A DNA stretch of 64,000 bases from CALHVX01 sp964640725 (GCA_964640725.1 CAZXIJ010000010.1:62001-126000); one strand, 5' to 3'; counted from the stretch's first letter, positions 39,323-48,379 are shown. Numbers and translations: made by a program. The notes: generated from the sequence alone by a model not told the origin.

Positions 39323-39778
39323 ATGAACCCATATCTCGTTGCCGGCGGCGTCGCGCTCGCCGTTGCCCTGGTTGGCGGCCTCGCCACGGACGTCGGCACC
39401 TGGTACCGCGAGCTGAAGAAACCCTCGTGGAACCCGCCCGATTGGCTCTTCGGCCCGGCGTGGACGCTGATCTACGCGCTCACGGCCTGGTCTGCCGCCC
39501 GTGCCTGGCTCAATGCCCCGGAAGCAGACCGTCTGCTGCTGGTCCTGGCACCCTTCGCGGCCAACGCGGGGCTGAATGCGGCATGGAGCGTGCTGTTCTT
39601 TACCGTCAAGCGTCCGGACTGGGCGCTGATCGAAGTCGGCGCTCTGTGGCTGTCCATCGTGGCGCTGATCGTGATCGTGCTGCCCATTGATCGCCAGAGC
39701 GCGCTGCTGCTGGTGCCTTATCTGGTGTGGGTCAGCTTCGCCGCGACCCTGAACGCGAAGATTGTTGCTCTGAACTGA
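39323..39778 (+). CDS. tspO: TspO/MBR-family tryptophan-rich sensory protein
   Basis: The 151-residue protein has five predicted membrane helices and the family motifs WYRELKKPSWNPPDWLFGPAW and NAAWSVLFF. TspO binds porphyrins and cholesterol-like ligands. In Rhodobacter sphaeroides it down-regulates photosynthesis genes in response to oxygen, working through the AppA/PpsR pathway. Its location directly after bchP and before pufC supports the same role here. The start at 39323 follows a 109-bp spacer from bchP. Confidence 0.93.
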   Translation: MNPYLVAGGVALAVALVGGLATDVGTWYRELKKPSWNPPDWLFGPAWTLIYALTAWSAARAWLNAPEADRLLLVLAPFAANAGLNAAWSVLFFTVKRPDWALIEVGALWLSIVALIVIVLPIDRQSALLLVPYLVWVSFAATLNAKIVALN

Positions 39779-39802
39779 AGGCCGATCGAGCCCGCAACGC
39801 AA

Positions 39803-39825
39803 AGCGCCGGCACAAGGCCGGCGCT
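39803..39825. terminator. Bidirectional terminator between tspO and pufC
   Basis: A 9-bp perfect stem (AGCGCCGGC / GCCGGCGCT) with a 5-base loop lies between the convergent tspO and pufC genes. On the minus strand it is followed by TTTGCGTTG, so it fits best as the end of the puf operon. A second short hairpin (CCGGAC-CCC-GTCCGG, 39836-39850) sits nearer to pufC. Confidence 0.65.
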
Positions 39826-39870
39826 GCGGGTGGCACCGGACCCCGTCCGGCTGCCTTTGTCAGGCCTGGG

Positions 39871-40899
39871 TCAGGGGTTCAGCCCCGGGTAGTGCTTTGC
39901 CATGGCGGCACCGCCGAGCGGCTTGTTCTGCCCCTGGTGGCAGCTCTGGCAATTCACCTTGGGCCCATCGCCCGTGGGTCCCTGTCGCTCTGCCGGCAGA
40001 GCCGAGGCCAGCGGCCCGAGATACAGCTCGTTCACGGACTGCACCATGCCCAGCCCGTGCCAGGCGGTCGTACGCGTCGGAGCGCTTTCCTCCCAGGACG
40101 CAAAAGCTCGGCTGTTGTGGCAGAAGGTGCAGTTCACCCCCAGGGACTGCGACAGATGCATCATCAGCGCGTAAGTCTCTTCCGTATCCTTGATGTTGCT
40201 TGGATTCGAGCCCGCGGGCAGTGCGGTTGTGGCCGCAACCCGAATATTGCCCAGATCGTCCATCCTGGTTTCGAGGTAGCGCTCAAAGGGATCGTAGGGC
40301 AACGACGTAAAGCCGTTGTCGGCAACACCCGCCCGGTTTTGCTTGGCGTTCCAGCCAAGCACGTTGGGCGTACGCTCGTCTTCCGCCAGGGTCCAGATGT
40401 ACTCCGGTACATTTTTGCCCCGGTGGCAGGTGTAACAGGTCACGCCGGTCTCGCCGACATGGCTCGCGTGCACCTCATTGATACCGCGCGTCATCTGCAG
40501 CATGCGGCGCGAGACGACTTTCGTGTAGATATCATCCGATGCCAGATTGCCGCCCACGTGGCAGTAGTTGCACCCTTCCTCCGGCGCGACCCATTCGGTC
40601 ATCGCCGCCATCGTTCGGGTGAACTCCGCCACCGACAGGTCGCCAAGGACCTGCACATTCTGGTACAGGTCACCGGCCTTGGGCCCGCCCGCCGGGACCG
40701 CGGGCGCGATCGCGGGCAGGTCGCCAGTGGTCACCTTCGATTCCGGGTTGTCGATCTCGACCATGCCCGTTCCGCGATAACCCTGCTGTGTCGAGTCCAT
40801 GGGGGGCAACTCACAGCCCGCCGCCAGGAACAGCAGCACAAGGCTGCCGGCAAGGCTTCGGGTTGCCGATGCGGCCCGCGTAATCAGTGACTTGCTCAT
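39871..40899 (-). CDS. pufC: Reaction-centre tetrahaem cytochrome c subunit
   Basis: PufC is the periplasmic electron donor bound to the reaction centre. The 342-residue protein has a lipoprotein signal with lipobox LAAGC (mature Cys about residue 29). Four haem-binding sites are visible: CNYCH, CYTCH, CTFCH and CQSCH, exactly the family count. The start overlaps the pufM stop by 4 bp. Presence of PufC means cytochrome c2 or HiPIP donates to this subunit rather than directly to the special pair. A lipid-tethered HiPIP is encoded at 59303-59845. Confidence 0.97.
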   Translation of the reverse strand: MSKSLITRAASATRSLAGSLVLLFLAAGCELPPMDSTQQGYRGTGMVEIDNPESKVTTGDLPAIAPAVPAGGPKAGDLYQNVQVLGDLSVAEFTRTMAAMTEWVAPEEGCNYCHVGGNLASDDIYTKVVSRRMLQMTRGINEVHASHVGETGVTCYTCHRGKNVPEYIWTLAEDERTPNVLGWNAKQNRAGVADNGFTSLPYDPFERYLETRMDDLGNIRVAATTALPAGSNPSNIKDTEETYALMMHLSQSLGVNCTFCHNSRAFASWEESAPTRTTAWHGLGMVQSVNELYLGPLASALPAERQGPTGDGPKVNCQSCHQGQNKPLGGAAMAKHYPGLNP

Positions 40900-41870
40900 G
40901 GCATTACCCCGCTCATCAGCGCCGGATCAACCATCGGCGCAATACTTGGATACGGTGGGACCAGCCCATGCTTGAGTCCCCACAGGTACCAGTTATCTAC
41001 CACCGTGCCCGTGAGCAGGATGCCGATGCCCCCGGTCAGCGGGCAGAGCACGGCAAACCACCAGGCCCAACGGTGAATCGATTCCATCGTGGCGTTAAAG
41101 CCCATGGTCCAGCGCCAGAACAGCGCCGCCCGTTCGGACGCTGTTCCCCGGTCAACGATCTGCTCGATCTCCCGGTCACCGCCGAAACGGTTAACCGCCA
41201 GAATCGTCGCCGCGTGCATGGCAAACAAGAGCACCGAGCCATACAGGAAAGCGATAGACAGCATGTGGAACGGGTTGTAGAACAGGTTGCCGTACTTGAT
41301 GGAGAACGCAGCGGTCCAGTCCAGGTGCGGAAAGATGCCAAAGGGCACCGCCTCGCTCCAGCTGCCCATCAGGATCGGGCGAATGAAGCCGAGCACCAGA
41401 AACAGCCAGATGGCCGCGGCGAAGGCCCAGGCCGTGTGGGTGCCGAGCCCGAGCGCCCGGGCCCGGGTGTACATCCGGCACCACCACAGCAGAATCGAAG
41501 CGGTCAGAAAACCACCGGCGACCAGCCACCAACCACCTTCGTTCAGAGGCGGAAAGGACAGGCCGTACTCCGGAGCCGGGGGCTCAAGGGCCAGCCAGAA
41601 CAGTTGCCGCAAAAACTCGATGGGGTCCCAGCCTACGGAGGCCCACATGTTGAGGCCGATAATCTCGAAGGCAAGAAATCCGAACAGCAAGGCCATGAAG
41701 CCCGTTGTGCCCAGGTAAAAGGGACCGATCTGCGAGTCGCCGATATAGCCGGCGAGCTTGTTGATGATCCCGCCCTGTCGCTCGAACTCTGTGCTCGGTA
41801 TCGGCACCCCTTCGTAGGGCTCTGCCGGATGCACCTGAATGCGGTTGAAGAAACTCTGATATTCAGCCAT
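40896..41870 (-). CDS. pufM: Photosynthetic reaction centre M subunit
   Basis: The 324-residue integral membrane protein has five transmembrane helices and, with PufL, binds the bacteriochlorophyll special pair, bacteriopheophytins, quinones and the non-haem iron. It starts MAEYQSFFNRIQVHPAEPYE. Conserved parts include the LFYNPFHMLSIAFLYGSVLL helix with its His ligand and RWTMGFNATMESIHRWAWWF. It sits 12 bp after pufL and is coupled to pufC. Confidence 0.98.
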   Translation of the reverse strand: MAEYQSFFNRIQVHPAEPYEGVPIPSTEFERQGGIINKLAGYIGDSQIGPFYLGTTGFMALLFGFLAFEIIGLNMWASVGWDPIEFLRQLFWLALEPPAPEYGLSFPPLNEGGWWLVAGGFLTASILLWWCRMYTRARALGLGTHTAWAFAAAIWLFLVLGFIRPILMGSWSEAVPFGIFPHLDWTAAFSIKYGNLFYNPFHMLSIAFLYGSVLLFAMHAATILAVNRFGGDREIEQIVDRGTASERAALFWRWTMGFNATMESIHRWAWWFAVLCPLTGGIGILLTGTVVDNWYLWGLKHGLVPPYPSIAPMVDPALMSGVMP

Positions 41871-41882
41871 GGCGTCTTCTCC

Positions 41883-42710
41883 CTATGCCGGCCAGATCGG
41901 CAGATCGAGCCACCAGTTCCACCACTCGGGCCAGCCCCGGGTCCAGAAAGGCCCACTGATAATGATGCACACCGCACTCCAGAAAACCGCGGCAAGAGCC
42001 AGGAACAGGCCCAGCCGGTGAATGCCGAGCGCGCCGATCGAGTAACCGATGGTGTCGCGGTAGTAGGTGTTCTCGTGTTCCGCCGTCTTCACCGGCTCGC
42101 CTTTTTTCGGATTGGTCGCCGACAGGATCAAAGACCCGTGCAGCGCCAGCGCAAAGGTGGTGGTGAAGAAGAAGGTAATGGCGATCATGTGCGCCGGGTT
42201 GTAGTGAAAGTGCAGGTACTGGTACCCCACGTTCGACACCCAATCGAGATGGCTCAGAATTCCGTAAGGGAAACCGTGGCCCCAGGCGCCCAGCAGCAGG
42301 GGCCGGAAGATAACGAGGGTGACGTAGGCCAGGATCGCGTAGCTGAAGGCGATCGGCACGTGGTAGCCCATCCCGAGCTTGCGGCAGATTTCCACTTCGC
42401 GAAGCGCCCAACTCACAAAGGCGCCCGTCGCGCAGATCGTGATGATCTGCCAAAGCCCGCCCTCCTTGAGCGGCGCCAGACCAAGACCGTATTTCAGATC
42501 AGGCGGCGCGATGTTGATCTGCCAGACGTTCCAGGTCGGTCCCAGGGCCGCGCCCCAGAGGATCAACGCTGTGCCCAGCACTGCAAAAAATATGGTGGTG
42601 ATACCGAAAAAGCCGACATAGAACGGCCCGACCCAGAAATCGAACAGATCCCCGCCGATCAGGGTGCCGCCGCGGACCCGGTATTTTCGTTCGAAACTCA
42701 GCATGGACAT
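41883..42710 (-). CDS. pufL: Photosynthetic reaction centre L subunit
   Basis: The 275-residue protein starts MSMLSFERKYRVRGGTLIGG and has five transmembrane helices. Conserved segments include FHYNPAHMIAITFFFTTTFA with bacteriochlorophyll His ligands and the C-terminal TIGYSIGALGIHRLGLFLAL, which contributes to the iron and quinone site. It follows pufA after 115 bp that can fold into RNA structure, the usual place for puf mRNA stabilising hairpins. Confidence 0.98.
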   Translation of the reverse strand: MSMLSFERKYRVRGGTLIGGDLFDFWVGPFYVGFFGITTIFFAVLGTALILWGAALGPTWNVWQINIAPPDLKYGLGLAPLKEGGLWQIITICATGAFVSWALREVEICRKLGMGYHVPIAFSYAILAYVTLVIFRPLLLGAWGHGFPYGILSHLDWVSNVGYQYLHFHYNPAHMIAITFFFTTTFALALHGSLILSATNPKKGEPVKTAEHENTYYRDTIGYSIGALGIHRLGLFLALAAVFWSAVCIIISGPFWTRGWPEWWNWWLDLPIWPA

Positions 42711-42747
42711 GTCAATTTCCTATCCGCTGTAGGAGTGGTCAAAGGTT

Positions 42748-42815
42748 GCGAACGCCGCCATCAGCTTGCGCCGGATTGCGGGAGCCGGCCGACACTTGCC
42801 GACGACGACGTTCGC
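42748..42815 (-). promoter_or_regulatory. Intercistronic puf mRNA structure between pufA and pufL
   Basis: In the pufA-pufL spacer an outer 7-bp stem (GCGAACG at 42748-42754 with CGTTCGC at 42809-42815) encloses an inner 5-bp hairpin (GCCGG / CCGGC, 42770-42789). In Rhodobacter, hairpins in this spacer protect the pufBA segment and raise LH1 relative to reaction centre. The same role is inferred from position and foldability only. Confidence 0.5.
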
Positions 42816-42825
42816 CATCGCAGTC

Positions 42826-43038
42826 TCAGACGAAATTCGTCAGAGAGACTACTGGGCGAGCCACTGCCTCTTCCACGTTCAGTTGCTCGATACCTACGCT
42901 TGCCGATGGACCTTCGATCCAATTGAAACGATCGGTGCTAAGCACGATGAAGTGGATGAGGACGGCTAGCGTGAAGAGAAATACTGTCATAGCGATCAGT
43001 ATTCGCCTCGGATCGAAAAGTAGCCAAATACGCCACAT
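42826..43038 (-). CDS. pufA: Light-harvesting LH1 alpha polypeptide
   Basis: The 70-residue LH1 alpha protein starts MWRIWLLFDPRRILIAMTVF, the family N-terminus. One transmembrane helix carries the bacteriochlorophyll-ligating His in LAVLIHFIVLSTDRFNW. The C-terminal extension after that motif is about 28 residues. It lies 11 bp after pufB. Confidence 0.97.
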   Translation of the reverse strand: MWRIWLLFDPRRILIAMTVFLFTLAVLIHFIVLSTDRFNWIEGPSASVGIEQLNVEEAVARPVVSLTNFV

Positions 43039-43049
43039 AACTGTTTCCC

Positions 43050-43262
43050 CTAACTAAGAAAAGGAATGACAGAAGCTGCAGCGGATTGCACGTTTTCGAG
43101 CATCGCGTAGCCATCTGGGCCCGGGAACCAGGGGCGCCACATCCACACGAGTACGTGTGCAATGATGGCAACGATCGTGAAACCGATGAAACCCATGATG
43201 AAAGCACCATGGAATTCTTTGGCTTCATTGCTCGTCATCCCCGAAAGGGTTGCATCACTCAT
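43050..43262 (-). CDS. pufB: Light-harvesting LH1 beta polypeptide
   Basis: The 70-residue LH1 beta protein has the N-terminal TSNEAKEFHGAFIMGFIGFT and the bacteriochlorophyll-binding AHVLVWMWRPWFPG motif at the helix end. The C-terminal tail of about 22 residues (YAMLENVQSAAASVIPFLS) is longer than in many beta chains. No pufQ lies between bchZ and pufB; the 139-bp spacer holds the puf leader. Confidence 0.97.
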   Translation of the reverse strand: MSDATLSGMTSNEAKEFHGAFIMGFIGFTIVAIIAHVLVWMWRPWFPGPDGYAMLENVQSAAASVIPFLS

Positions 43263-43401
43263 GGTGTGCTCCTTTGGTTGACCTTGAGACCATTACCCGC
43301 ACCAAAGTGCGGCCCCAACGAACCTGGCAAAGGCAAGCCCCTGCGTCGGTTCGCCATCCATTCGGCAAGCCGAATGAATTCGTTGCTGGCAAGCGGCGCC
43401 A

Positions 43402-44838
43402 TCAGGCTGCCTGCTCCGCCAGAGCCTGCTCGACAAAAGCCAGCGAGACGCGTTCGTCTCCGGCAGAGCGGGCTAATTCTTCTGCGCGATCCCGCAGCCG
43501 CTTGGCTGCAGAGATGCGAATCAGGACCGGCTGCTCGTCGAGCTGCTGATCCAGGGTTTGCTGGGCGTCGGTCTCCCAGGGCATGGCCCCCGCGCGACGC
43601 GAGGGCGTCGCGTCGACGTCGTCCATATCACGAGCGAGCGGCAAGATATGAAACAGCGCATCGAACAACGCGTTGCAATACTCCTGCACCACATAGGTCG
43701 CGCCCGCGTACCCCATAAAAGGCGTGCCGGTGTGCCGGCGGATGATCGCGCCGGGGAACGAGGCCGGGATGAACTGCGATGGTGCCTGGGTTTCGGCGAT
43801 GTACATGCGCTCGTTGAAGCTGCCGTAAACGACGCTGGCACCCGAGGTCGCAATGGCTTTTTTTACCGCCTCGTTGTCGGGCTTCACCCCCGCAGTGCGA
43901 GAAAAGCTGAAGGCACAGGGCACGCCCAGATCGTCCTCAAGGAAGTGGCGCAGGCCGCGGGTGTAAGTATCCGTGCCGACCACGCCGAAGCTTGCAGTGC
44001 CAAAGAAGTCCTGAGTCACGCTGCGCCACAGATCCCACAGCGGCTTCAGGGTTGTATGCTTTTCCTGCTCGATAAACGGTTCCGGATCCAGGTCCAGCAA
44101 CTCGCCAAGGCTACGCAGAAATTTGGTTGTGCTGTCGAGCCCGAACGGCGCCTGCAGGTAGGGACGTTCCAGGCGCTCGCAGAGCTGCCGTCCGTACTCC
44201 CGGTACAGGCAGACGTTCACTTCGGCGTCGCTCAATTTGGGCACGTCGGCCAGATGGCAACCGAGCGGAAACACCAGATTGATCTCGGCGCCAACGCCTT
44301 CGACCAGCCGACGAATTTCTGCAAGATCAGAAGGTCCGTTGAAGTAACCGTAGCTCGGGCCAATCAGGTTGACCTTGGGCTTCGCACCGTCTTTCCGCTT
44401 GGCTGCCGGCACCTTCTTGCGGCCGTATTCGTCCCACAGCCAGGTCAGGGCGCGATCGGCGCACTGCCATTGGTCTTCGTCGATTGTGCGCGGCAAAAAT
44501 CGCTTGATATTGGTGCCTTCCGGCGTCACGCCGCCGCCAATCATCTCCGCAATCGATCCTGTAACCACGACGCTGGGCTGGTCGTCGGCAAGGGCCGTGT
44601 GCGCGCGCTTCATGGCACCTTCCGTGCCGTGCTGCCCCAATTCCTCTTCGCCGAGCCCGGTCACAACGACTGGCAGCTCGTGCGGCGGCAGGCCATCGGT
44701 GTAGTGCAGCACCGAGGTGACCGGCAGGTTCTCGCAGCCGACTGGACCGTCGATAATGACCTGCAGGCCCTTGACCGCAGCGAACATGTAAATCGCGCCC
44801 CAGTAGCCGCCGGCTCGATCGTGATCCATGACCAACAT
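43402..44838 (-). CDS. bchZ: Chlorophyllide a reductase subunit Z
   Basis: BchZ is the NifK-like subunit of chlorophyllide a reductase (COR), which reduces the C7-C8 bond to give the bacteriochlorin ring. The 478-residue protein starts MLVMDHDRAGGYWGAIYMFA. Conserved blocks are DGPVGCENLPVTSVLHYTD, SIAEMIGGGVTPEGTNIKRF and the C-terminal LIRISAAKRLRDRAEELAR. Its start abuts the bchY stop (TGATG). It is followed by pufB, forming the bchCXYZ-puf superoperon. Confidence 0.97.
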   Translation of the reverse strand: MLVMDHDRAGGYWGAIYMFAAVKGLQVIIDGPVGCENLPVTSVLHYTDGLPPHELPVVVTGLGEEELGQHGTEGAMKRAHTALADDQPSVVVTGSIAEMIGGGVTPEGTNIKRFLPRTIDEDQWQCADRALTWLWDEYGRKKVPAAKRKDGAKPKVNLIGPSYGYFNGPSDLAEIRRLVEGVGAEINLVFPLGCHLADVPKLSDAEVNVCLYREYGRQLCERLERPYLQAPFGLDSTTKFLRSLGELLDLDPEPFIEQEKHTTLKPLWDLWRSVTQDFFGTASFGVVGTDTYTRGLRHFLEDDLGVPCAFSFSRTAGVKPDNEAVKKAIATSGASVVYGSFNERMYIAETQAPSQFIPASFPGAIIRRHTGTPFMGYAGATYVVQEYCNALFDALFHILPLARDMDDVDATPSRRAGAMPWETDAQQTLDQQLDEQPVLIRISAAKRLRDRAEELARSAGDERVSLAFVEQALAEQAA

Positions 44839-46337
44839 CAGATCGGCTCCTCGACCGGCTTCTGTTTGGCCAGCTGGCGCCGGTAGCGCTCGCGAAACTT
44901 CGGGCGATCTTCCGGCGTCTCTTGCCAGACTCCCGCATTGGGACCTTCGCCGACGCCTTCGAAGAACGACCGCATCGTGTTAAAGCGATCGCGATTGCCA
45001 ATGGCCGCGTTGATCACCTGGGCCAGCGATCCAGCACCGCCGACGCCCATCAGGGGCCGAGCGGAAATCAGATTGGTAAAGTACAGCCCCGGACGCGCCT
45101 GCTCTTTGGCCTTCTGCACCACCGGCGTCGTGCCGATCGCAAGGTCTGGATCAAAGGCTTCCATCGCCGCCAGATCGTCTTCGAGCGCTGCCCGGAAACG
45201 CACCTCAACGCCGCGGGCCTTGAGCCACTGAGCATCTGCTTCGCTGTGCGGCGTACTTGGGCAAGCGGTGCCGACATAGCGCAGGTCCGCCCCGCTCTCA
45301 CACAGCAACCGACCAACCAGCAGCTCGCTGCCTTCGTAGCCGGAAAGGGTAATACGTCCTTTGATTGGCGTGTTGCCAAGGGCCGCGCGAATAGCCGGCA
45401 GGGCTTGATTCTTTGCACCATCGATTCGCGCTGCGGGGACGTTGCAGGCCGCGCCGATGGCGTCCAGCCAATCCGCGGTGCCTTCGACGCCAACGGGCGC
45501 CGAACCGATCACCTGGCGTCCCGCGGCTTCGAACTCTCTGCAGCTTGCAGTGTAGAAAGGGTGCAAGGCAGCGACGGCCGCACAGTCGAGCGCTGAGTAC
45601 AGCTCGCGCCACTCCCGGGTCGGCACCACGGAACCGACAGACAGGCCCATGGGCTCAATCAGCGAGCTGACCATCATCGGATCGACGGGGAACAGCTCGC
45701 CGAGCAAGGTAATCTGTGGCCCGCTGGCGCGCGGCCCGCGCGGAGCGGCGACGGGACCCTGGGCAATCTCGCGCCGGGCATACTTGAGCATGGCGCCAGC
45801 CAACACATCTTTGGCCTCTGCATGCGTTGGCACTCCGAAGCCAGGCACGTCGATCCCGATGATGCGCACACCGTTGATGTCTTTGGGCAGCATGTCGAGC
45901 GGCACGCCGCTGGCGGTCGGCACGCAGAGGTTGATCACCACCACGGCATCGTAAAGCTCAGGATCGGCGAGGCCGCCAACCGCTTCCCGAATGTCTTCGT
46001 ACAGCTTGCCAGTCACCAGGGTTTCCGAATCGAAGGGCACATAACCGACGGTTCGCTTGGCACCATAAAAATGCGAGGTGAACGTGAGGCCGTAAACGCA
46101 GCATGCGGAGCCGGACAACACCACGGCGGTACGTCGCATACGAAGGCCCACGCGCAGCGAACCAAACGCCGGACACATGCTCTGGGGCTGGTCGTGAGGG
46201 CCTTTCGGATAGTCCTTGGCGTACTGCTCAAGGGTGGCGCTGGCCGCATCAAACTCAGCCGGTGCATGACAGGAGGGCGCCGGCGCGTCGACCTGCTGCA
46301 CAGGAATTCGAGTCACTGTACCGCCTTCCGGCGCCAT
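44838..46337 (-). CDS. bchY: Chlorophyllide a reductase subunit Y
   Basis: BchY is the NifD-like subunit of chlorophyllide a reductase. The roughly 499-residue protein includes QSMCPAFGSLRVGLRMRRTA, VVLSGSACCVYGLTFTSHFY with cluster-ligand cysteines, and GIDVPGFGVPTHAEAKDVL. Two starts are possible: the ATG at 46337, or a GTG at 46316 that is preceded by GGAAGG at good spacing. The GTG would shorten the protein by 7 residues and may be the real start. It lies between bchX and bchZ. Confidence 0.96.
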   Translation of the reverse strand: MAPEGGTVTRIPVQQVDAPAPSCHAPAEFDAASATLEQYAKDYPKGPHDQPQSMCPAFGSLRVGLRMRRTAVVLSGSACCVYGLTFTSHFYGAKRTVGYVPFDSETLVTGKLYEDIREAVGGLADPELYDAVVVINLCVPTASGVPLDMLPKDINGVRIIGIDVPGFGVPTHAEAKDVLAGAMLKYARREIAQGPVAAPRGPRASGPQITLLGELFPVDPMMVSSLIEPMGLSVGSVVPTREWRELYSALDCAAVAALHPFYTASCREFEAAGRQVIGSAPVGVEGTADWLDAIGAACNVPAARIDGAKNQALPAIRAALGNTPIKGRITLSGYEGSELLVGRLLCESGADLRYVGTACPSTPHSEADAQWLKARGVEVRFRAALEDDLAAMEAFDPDLAIGTTPVVQKAKEQARPGLYFTNLISARPLMGVGGAGSLAQVINAAIGNRDRFNTMRSFFEGVGEGPNAGVWQETPEDRPKFRERYRRQLAKQKPVEEPI

Positions 46338-46367
46338 CAGCTGGATTGTCCCGGACGACGCACGAAC

Positions 46368-47393
46368 TCAAACTTCGTCATAGATCACCTCCAGAGAGGG
46401 CTTCTCGACAATCTCGCCGCCGCACATGTCGGCCATGGATGCTGGCTGCAGCACGACGTCGCGACCAACGTCCTGGCCATTAAACAAGTCAAGCAGCCCG
46501 TCCTGGGACAAGGGCGAAGGCAGCTTCGGCGGTGCTTCCGCAACGCCCGTTGCGAGCTGCTCGAACAGCCCGCCCCAACGGCTTTCGGGGCGGCCAATGA
46601 TCTCGTAGTTGGCGCTCTTGCGCCGAATGTCTTCGTCTGCGGGAATGGCCGACAGCACAGGAATCCCCACGGAATCTGCAAACGCCGCAGCCTCGCCGGT
46701 CCCGTCATCCTTGTTGATGACCATGCCGGCCACGCCAACGTTGCCGCCCAGCTTGCGGAAGTACTGCACGGCAGAACACACGTTGTTCGCGACGTACAGG
46801 GACTGCAGGTCGTTGGAGCCGACGACAATCACCTTCTGGCACATGTCCCGGGCGATGGGCAGGCCAAAGCCGCCGCACACAACGTCGCCCAGAAAGTCCA
46901 GGAGCACGTAGTCGAAGCCCCAGTCGTGAAAGCCAAGCTTTTCGAGCAGCTCAAAGCCGTGGATGATGCCGCGCCCGCCGCAGCCGCGACCGACTTCCGG
47001 GCCGCCCAGCTCCATGGCGAAAACACCGTCGCGCTTGAAGCAGACATCGCCAATGTCGACGGCTTCGCCGCTCTCTTTCTTGCGCGCGCTGGTTTCGATG
47101 ATGGTGGGGCAGGCCTTGCCGCCAAACAGCAGCGAGGTCGTATCGCTCTTGGGGTCGCAGCCAATCAGGAGCACCCGTTTGCCCTGCTGCGCCATCATGT
47201 AGGACAGGTTCGACAGGGTGAAGCTCTTGCCGATACCGCCCTTGCCGTAGATGGCGATGACCTGGGTTTCTTTCGCGGGCTCTCCCGTCGGCACCGGGTC
47301 CGGATCCTGCGCCGCCTCTGCGCGCAGATCTGCGACCATATCGGCCGACAATCGAACAGGCTGCGCGGCAGGCGCGCTGGCATCGACGCTCAT
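46368..47393 (-). CDS. bchX: Chlorophyllide a reductase iron protein subunit X
   Basis: BchX is the NifH-like ATP-dependent reductase that feeds BchYZ. The 341-residue protein has an N-terminal extension of about 45 residues before the P-loop YGKGGIGKSFTLSNL. It also shows CDPKSDTTSLLFGG, the cluster-binding GCGGRGIIHGFELL and LGDVVCGGFGLPIA. The ATG at 47393 overlaps the bchC stop (ATGA). The Ser after GIGK (GKSFT instead of GKSTT) is typical of BchX as opposed to BchL. Confidence 0.97.
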   Translation of the reverse strand: MSVDASAPAAQPVRLSADMVADLRAEAAQDPDPVPTGEPAKETQVIAIYGKGGIGKSFTLSNLSYMMAQQGKRVLLIGCDPKSDTTSLLFGGKACPTIIETSARKKESGEAVDIGDVCFKRDGVFAMELGGPEVGRGCGGRGIIHGFELLEKLGFHDWGFDYVLLDFLGDVVCGGFGLPIARDMCQKVIVVGSNDLQSLYVANNVCSAVQYFRKLGGNVGVAGMVINKDDGTGEAAAFADSVGIPVLSAIPADEDIRRKSANYEIIGRPESRWGGLFEQLATGVAEAPPKLPSPLSQDGLLDLFNGQDVGRDVVLQPASMADMCGGEIVEKPSLEVIYDEV

Positions 47394-48376
47394 TGTGCGT
47401 CCTCCCACTCAAGAACCATTTTCAGGCAAGAACGCACTTCAAAGGCCTCCTCGTATGCTGAGGCAGCCGCGACACTCGGCCGCACATGGGTCACCAGGCC
47501 GCCCAGATCAAGCTGCCCACTCCCAACGAAACCTGCGACAACGGCCATATCTTCGGGCCGAAACTCAGCGGCGACCTGCAGGCGCAATTCGCGCATGAAG
47601 GCCGGCGGAAACGTGAAGCTGACCGGCTCGCTGTAGAAACCTGCCAGAACAATCTGCCCGCCCGGGGCGAGACGGCTGATCCACTCGTCGAGCTGACCGG
47701 CCGAGCCACTGGCATCTACTACGCAGCGATAGTTGCGCCGCTCATCTTCTGAGGGATCGCATACCCGGTAGCACTGGGCGCCGTCACGCCGGGACTCCGA
47801 GGTTTCCCACACCGTTGGCAGCTCGGCGACCTGGTCGCGCTGCGCTTTCACCACGGCGAGGCGAGCCAGCAAACGGCCCAGCACCCCATGACCCACGATG
47901 AGATCCGGGTGGCCTGCCAGCTCCAGCGCGTGCCAGGCCGTCGCTGCAAGGGCCAGCAACACCGCATCGGCGCCCAGGGAAGGGGCCACCGGGGTGACTC
48001 GATCACCAGCGGTAACCAGCCGCGCAGAGGCACCGCCAAACAGGGCGCTGACGTCGCGGTAGCAGGTGGCGCCGGGCACAAACACCCGCTCGCCCAAGGA
48101 TCGATTCGAGTCTGGCCCCGCCCAGACGACGTCGCCCACGGACTCGTAACCGGGGACCAGCGGATAACTCATGCCGGGAAACGGCGGCATTCGCCCGTCG
48201 TAGAGCAGTCGTTCCGTACCGCTGCTGATGCTGCTCCAGCGCGTGCTGACAAGCACGTCAGCCGGGCCCGGGTCGATCAGCTCGACGTCGGAAACTTTGA
48301 GTTGGCGGGGGCGCTGCAGAACCACGGCGGCACTGGTCAGCGCCTTCCCCCCCGGATTGCGCACTATTTGAGCCAT
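47390..48376 (-). CDS. bchC: 2-desacetyl-2-hydroxyethyl bacteriochlorophyllide a dehydrogenase
   Basis: BchC oxidises the C3-hydroxyethyl group to the acetyl group of bacteriochlorophyllide a. The 328-residue MDR-family oxidoreductase has the family segments SSISSGTERLLYDGRMPPFP, LVPGYESVGDVVWAG and the nucleotide-binding DLIVGHGVLGRLLARL. The ATG at 48376 lies only 3 bp from the first PpsR operator, so the transcript would be almost leaderless. A start further in cannot be excluded, because the first 13 or so residues are not conserved. It heads the bchCXYZ-pufBALMC superoperon. Confidence 0.95.
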   Translation of the reverse strand: MAQIVRNPGGKALTSAAVVLQRPRQLKVSDVELIDPGPADVLVSTRWSSISSGTERLLYDGRMPPFPGMSYPLVPGYESVGDVVWAGPDSNRSLGERVFVPGATCYRDVSALFGGASARLVTAGDRVTPVAPSLGADAVLLALAATAWHALELAGHPDLIVGHGVLGRLLARLAVVKAQRDQVAELPTVWETSESRRDGAQCYRVCDPSEDERRNYRCVVDASGSAGQLDEWISRLAPGGQIVLAGFYSEPVSFTFPPAFMRELRLQVAAEFRPEDMAVVAGFVGSGQLDLGGLVTHVRPSVAAASAYEEAFEVRSCLKMVLEWEDAQ

Positions 48377-48379
48377 GTT

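Noticed and set aside
43263..43401. Possible pufQ between bchZ and pufB
   Set aside because: The 139-bp spacer is too short and no open frame resembles PufQ.
45822..47636. Plus-strand open frame of 604 codons
   Set aside because: Antisense to bchY, bchX and bchC; no recognisable protein.
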